DNA from: Bacteroidota bacterium
Lineage (GTDB): Bacteria > Bacteroidota > Bacteroidia > Chitinophagales > LD1
Assembly: GCA_947479455.1 (NCBI GenBank)
Contig: CANJZE010000010.1
Location: forward strand, 1-64,000
Direction: 5' to 3'
DNA length: 64,000 nucleotides
The notes under the pieces are model-generated. The model was given only the letters and a program-made list of their open reading frames with translations. It was not told where the DNA came from and searched no databases. The position numbers and the translations under genes are program-made. Numbering within the stretch: position 1 is the first letter of the stretch; every line of letters starts with the position of its first letter. This document shows positions 60,642 to 64,000 of the stretch, piece after piece.

Positions 60642-62876
60642 ATGAAGAAAATCTACACAGCATTATTCACGTTATTTTTCATTTCTTCTTTTGCCCAAAA
60701 CAACGTAGGCATTGGTATAGCGGTACCCGATGCCAGCGCCATCCTTCATCTCGATGCTACCGACAAAGGTTTTATTGCACCACGAATTACCAGCGCACAG
60801 CGCATAGCTATACCTGCTCCGGCAAATGGGTTATTGGTTTATGACCTAACCGTAAATTGTTTTTACTACTACGCCTCGCCATCGGGTTGGCTTTCACTTT
60901 GTCAATTAAGCGGACCTACGGGACCTAGCGGTGCTAACGGAACAATAGGTGTTGATGGTGTAACCGGTGCTACAGGACCAACCGGACCTCTTGGACCAGC
61001 AGGTGGAGATTTATCGGGAATTTATCCTGACCCAACAGTTACTGGCTTACAAGGAAACCCTGTTTCAAATACTGCTCCTACTGCAGGAAATGTTTTGACT
61101 TGGGACGGTACGCAATGGATAGCTACAATACCTCAAGGAGATTTTTGGAAATTGACCGGCAATGCAGGAACAACTCCTGCAACAAATTTTGTGGGCACAA
61201 CCGATAATCAGGATTTGGTTTTGAGAACCAACAGTACCGAAAAAATGCGAGTGACCAGCATAGGTGCTGTAGGTATCAATCAACCTGCGCCTAACGCTAC
61301 ATCTATTCTCGATATACAAAGTACAACCCTCGGAGTTTTATTTCCTTCCATGACAACTGCGCAGCGCGATGCTATTGCAGGTCCTGCAGTTGGGCTTACT
61401 GTTTACAACAACCTACTAAACGTGCATCAATTTTGGAATGGCACTTGTTGGGTAAACGTAGGTCAAACGGTTTGTTCGTTTGCTTATACAACTTCGCTCA
61501 GTCATCCCGATGATTGTTTGCAACGTTCAAACTTTGCTTCGGTTTCGGACACCATAACAGTATCGCTTGTATCGGGAACGGCATCGCCAGTAATACTTTC
61601 AGCATCGGGAGTTCCTGCGGGTATCTTGGTCAACTTCTCAAATAGCTATGTAACACCAACGGCTACTTCTATTGTAACGTTTACGGCTTTGCCAACAGCT
61701 GCCTTAGGCACATTTACAATAACCATTCTTGCCACTTCTGGTTCTACTATTCAAACCTTAACTTATACTCTCACTGTTTATGATTTCAATCTAGCAGTAG
61801 GCCCTCTTACTGGTACAGTTAACGAAATAAACATTGCGCCTAATACAACGTTTGCCACAACTACTGTTACAATCGGCAACCCGGGTACTTGTGCATCGAG
61901 TGGGGCTACGGCTTTGCTCTCTGTAAATGGATTGCCAGTGGGAGTAACGGCTGCCTTTGGTACAAGCAATCTTCCTATACCTGGAAGTACAAATCTTGAT
62001 TTTACCTCTACCTCATGTGCTGTGCCTGGAACGTATCAAATCAATGTGGTGGCAACTATTGGTGTTCTTTCAACAACCACCATTTACACGCTTACCGTTG
62101 CGCCTTCGGTGCTGAACATTACAGTATCGGCAACTAATGTAAACTTGTGGAATTTGGCGGGAAATCCGAGTTGCCCAGTTGATATTACTTACAATGTTTC
62201 GGCTGGTGTTGTTATTAGTAGTTCATTAACCAGTCAGGCAGCATTGTTTAGCGGTACATTTGCAGGTGGTTCAAACATAGTATTGAATAATGCAGGAATT
62301 ATAGCCGGAAGAGGCGGTGATGGCGGAAGCGATTCGCTGCATGGGGTATTTACAACGTGCCTTTATATTGACGGATTGCCGGGTGGAAATGCAATTGACA
62401 TTAGCTGTCCCGGAGTTTCTATAAATAATAGTGGTACCATCGGAGGCGGAGGCGGAGGCGGAGGAGCAGGCGGTGCACTAGGTGGTGGTAATCCTTGCTT
62501 TACTTATTATTCTGGAACTGGTGGAGGAGGGGGTGCAGGCTATTCTCCTGGTGCTGGGGGAATGGACGGTGGTGGTGGAGCTTGCTCTGCAGGTAATCCA
62601 GGAACTAATATAGCCGGAGGCACTGGTGGTCCTAATGGAGGTTGCGGAGTGAGTTGTTTCCTAAGTTTTGGTACTACTTACAGGCCTGGTGTAGGAGGAA
62701 CCGGTGGTGCTTTGGGACAACCGGGTGCGGGCGGTGGAGCAGCCCAAGGATTTATTAGTGCGAGCTTAGGCGTATGCACACAAGGTAACGGTGGTGCAGC
62801 CGGCTGTGCTATTAAAACAAATGGCAACGCTTATACCATCAGCGGAACTCCGGTTCTTGGTCCCGTTTGTCCGTAA
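60642..62876 (+). CDS. Secreted collagen-like and glycine-rich surface protein
   Basis: 744 residues. The signal peptide (ending SSFAQ) leads into the tail-fibre-like pattern VGIGIAVPDASAILHLDATDK. A short collagen-type stretch follows (GPTGPSGANGTIGVDG, GPTGPLGPAGG), then a second copy of the NQPAPNATSILDIQ-type module. Beta-rich Ig-like repeats run about 280-530. The last ~200 residues are highly glycine-rich (GGGGGGGGAGGALGGG, GGMDGGGGACSAG) with spaced cysteines. No T9SS tail is evident, so the export route beyond Sec is unclear. A filament-like extracellular role is inferred from composition. Confidence 0.8.
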   Translation: MKKIYTALFTLFFISSFAQNNVGIGIAVPDASAILHLDATDKGFIAPRITSAQRIAIPAPANGLLVYDLTVNCFYYYASPSGWLSLCQLSGPTGPSGANGTIGVDGVTGATGPTGPLGPAGGDLSGIYPDPTVTGLQGNPVSNTAPTAGNVLTWDGTQWIATIPQGDFWKLTGNAGTTPATNFVGTTDNQDLVLRTNSTEKMRVTSIGAVGINQPAPNATSILDIQSTTLGVLFPSMTTAQRDAIAGPAVGLTVYNNLLNVHQFWNGTCWVNVGQTVCSFAYTTSLSHPDDCLQRSNFASVSDTITVSLVSGTASPVILSASGVPAGILVNFSNSYVTPTATSIVTFTALPTAALGTFTITILATSGSTIQTLTYTLTVYDFNLAVGPLTGTVNEINIAPNTTFATTTVTIGNPGTCASSGATALLSVNGLPVGVTAAFGTSNLPIPGSTNLDFTSTSCAVPGTYQINVVATIGVLSTTTIYTLTVAPSVLNITVSATNVNLWNLAGNPSCPVDITYNVSAGVVISSSLTSQAALFSGTFAGGSNIVLNNAGIIAGRGGDGGSDSLHGVFTTCLYIDGLPGGNAIDISCPGVSINNSGTIGGGGGGGGAGGALGGGNPCFTYYSGTGGGGGAGYSPGAGGMDGGGGACSAGNPGTNIAGGTGGPNGGCGVSCFLSFGTTYRPGVGGTGGALGQPGAGGGAAQGFISASLGVCTQGNGGAAGCAIKTNGNAYTISGTPVLGPVCP

Positions 62877-62903
62877 TTATTTTTCGAAAAAAATTAATGA
62901 ATG

Positions 62904-62933
62904 CCTTCTGTAGAAATGCAGAAGGTTTTTTTT
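62904..62933. terminator. Bidirectional terminator between the Gly-rich gene and the transporter
   Basis: CCTTCTG (62904-62910), loop TAGAAATG and CAGAAGG (62919-62925), followed by TTTTTTTT. It is preceded by an A-rich run on the other side, so it works for both convergent genes. The transporter stop lies at its edge (62932). Confidence 0.85.
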
Positions 62934-64000
62934 AGTGATGCGGTAAGTGAGGATGCCAACCCATTACTGCAATTAGAATGAAGAATGAAATTACATAAGC
63001 TAATGCAATATGCCAGCCGCTAAGTATCCAATCTTTCACACTCTTTGTTTCGGGATATAAGGTGGAGATAGCCACACCTGCGCTGGAGCCAAACCAAATC
63101 ATACTGCCGCCAAAGCCAACACAATAAGCAAGCACACCCCAATCGTAACCGCCTTGTATAAGTGCCAGTTTTGTCAGCGGAATGTTATCAAACACACTCG
63201 AAACAAAACCAAGACCAAAAGCTGTTTGCCAACTGGCACTAGGCAATTCTTCTACCGGCATCATTGAGGCACAAAGCACCAAAGCGAGTAAAAACACACT
63301 TCCGGGCAAAGCGAATTTTAATTCGTTCCATTCGGTTTTAATAATAAACGAACTAAGGATAATTGCCAGCCAAACCCCTGCAGCGGGAAATTCGATAACA
63401 ATATTTGCAACAATTGTTCCGGCTAAAATCATGGCGCACACACCAATTCTTTTCCAACTTATTTTTGCTCCGGCAATTTCATCTTTCAAAATAGGCTGGT
63501 GTTTGTGCTGTTGACGCGAAGCAATAATTCCGAAAATGAAAAGTGCAGGAATAGCTGCTGCATAAGCATGAAGAACATCCACGGCATTCACACCATCAAT
63601 CCACATCATAGTGGTGGTGGTATCGCCTACCACGCTGCCGCTACCGCCTGCATTACTTGCTGCGACTATAGCAGCAATGTAACCGAGATGAACTTTCTTT
63701 TTGTAAATAACATGTGCTACTCCACCGCCAATCATGGCTGCGGCAATGTTGTCAAGAAACGAAGAGAGAACAAAAACGAGAAGCAATAAAATAAAACCTC
63801 CCTTCCAATCATCGGGTAAATAATTTGGAAGTTTAGCAGGCACGCCTGAGTGCTCAAAATGTTTTGCAAGAATGGCAAAGCCTAGAAGCAATCCGAAGAG
63901 ATTCAACAAATCTTTCCATTCGTGCTGGGCATGTTGAACCAAATTGAAATCAGTAAAGAAAAATTTGTAAGCGAGAATAAGTGCCAAGCCCGTTAACGCT
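62932..64000 (-). CDS. Ion transporter superfamily (NhaD/ArsB/citrate-type) membrane protein, 5' end outside the window
   Basis: About 356 visible residues, open at the right window edge. There are about ten hydrophobic helices, with characteristic blocks FVLSSFLDNIAAAMIGGGVAHVIY, ASNAGGSGSVVGDTTTTMMW and FVSSVFDNIPLTKLALI, an internal duplication typical of the ion transporter (IT) superfamily. The DNIAA and DNIPL motifs resemble NhaD-type Na+/H+ antiporters more than citrate carriers, but the ion is not certain. The C-terminus is short and His-rich (MGWHPHLPHH). It converges on the Gly-rich protein gene. Confidence 0.87.
   Translation of the reverse strand, partial: ALTGLALILAYKFFFTDFNLVQHAQHEWKDLLNLFGLLLGFAILAKHFEHSGVPAKLPNYLPDDWKGGFILLLLVFVLSSFLDNIAAAMIGGGVAHVIYKKKVHLGYIAAIVAASNAGGSGSVVGDTTTTMMWIDGVNAVDVLHAYAAAIPALFIFGIIASRQQHKHQPILKDEIAGAKISWKRIGVCAMILAGTIVANIVIEFPAAGVWLAIILSSFIIKTEWNELKFALPGSVFLLALVLCASMMPVEELPSASWQTAFGLGFVSSVFDNIPLTKLALIQGGYDWGVLAYCVGFGGSMIWFGSSAGVAISTLYPETKSVKDWILSGWHIALAYVISFFILIAVMGWHPHLPHH

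Overview
The window is a contiguous 64 kb piece of a low-GC Bacteroidota chromosome. Three lines of evidence support this. Several secreted proteins end in type IX secretion (T9SS) C-terminal sorting domains. There is a TonB-dependent receptor with a carboxypeptidase-regulatory N-terminus and a BatD/BatE protein. Several genes are preceded by the Bacteroidota promoter pattern TTTG-N17/18-TAnnTTTG, and Shine-Dalgarno sequences are mostly absent. The gene set is mainly housekeeping, and a Chitinophagales/Sphingobacteriales-like lineage is plausible but not proven. I see no prophage, IS transposase, CRISPR array or rRNA.

Layout. 1-1.9 kb: two linked secreted-protein genes, visibly GC-richer than their surroundings, and an AT-rich orphan gene, all lying downstream of a tRNA-Arg(CCG). 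2-7.2 kb: DUF983 protein, two alpha/beta hydrolases, cyclophilin, RNase HI and an M3 peptidase. 7.3-8.2 kb: a HigBA-type toxin-antitoxin module and a wrecked T9SS cargo gene. 8.3-13.6 kb: a minus-strand operon rpoN / PAP2-like membrane protein / enoyl-CoA hydratase / GH3 glycosidase. 13.7-18.7 kb: MsbA-like ABC exporter, small lipoprotein, serC, DinB-like protein, dnaN. 18.8-23.7 kb: TPR protein, glycosyltransferase, a second toxin-antitoxin pair, a MITE-like palindrome, a collagen-like lipoprotein and an NAPE-PLD-like hydrolase. 23.9-29.8 kb: recQ / aspartic protease / scpA, a DEDDh exonuclease, a small outer-membrane protein and mscL. 29.9-39.5 kb: a fused BatD-BatE gene, a short asparaginase-like protein, a TonB receptor, a secreted esterase with Ig/PKD-like repeats and a T9SS tail, and an MBL hydrolase. 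39.5-48.3 kb: a TolB-like beta-propeller/barrel protein, lptB with a coupled micro-ORF, a GH3-auxin-type enzyme, a PAS kinase and a polyprenyl synthase. 48.5-57.9 kb: hydrolase, signal-less substrate-binding protein, GH73-like hydrolase, prs-rplY, pth-FAH hydrolase, and a fused 2-oxoacid dehydrogenase E1 translationally coupled to a kinase and receiver. 58-64 kb: DNRLRE/T9SS protein, double-thioredoxin protein, collagen/Gly-rich secreted protein and an ion transporter cut by the window end.

The most unusual theme is the density of short interspersed repeats, at least eight kinds, many of them translated inside genes. The GH3 glycosidase carries two 65-bp palindromes and one double hairpin in frame. 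A 7-bp tandem repeat lies exactly at the BatD-BatE fusion point, just before an internal signal peptide. An 8-bp tandem repeat lies in the BatD signal peptide, where a change in copy number would shift the frame. Other repeats sit in serC, the FAH hydrolase and the signal peptide of the TolB-like protein. A second theme is -7 promoter boxes placed 4-8 nt before start codons, which suggests leaderless mRNAs.
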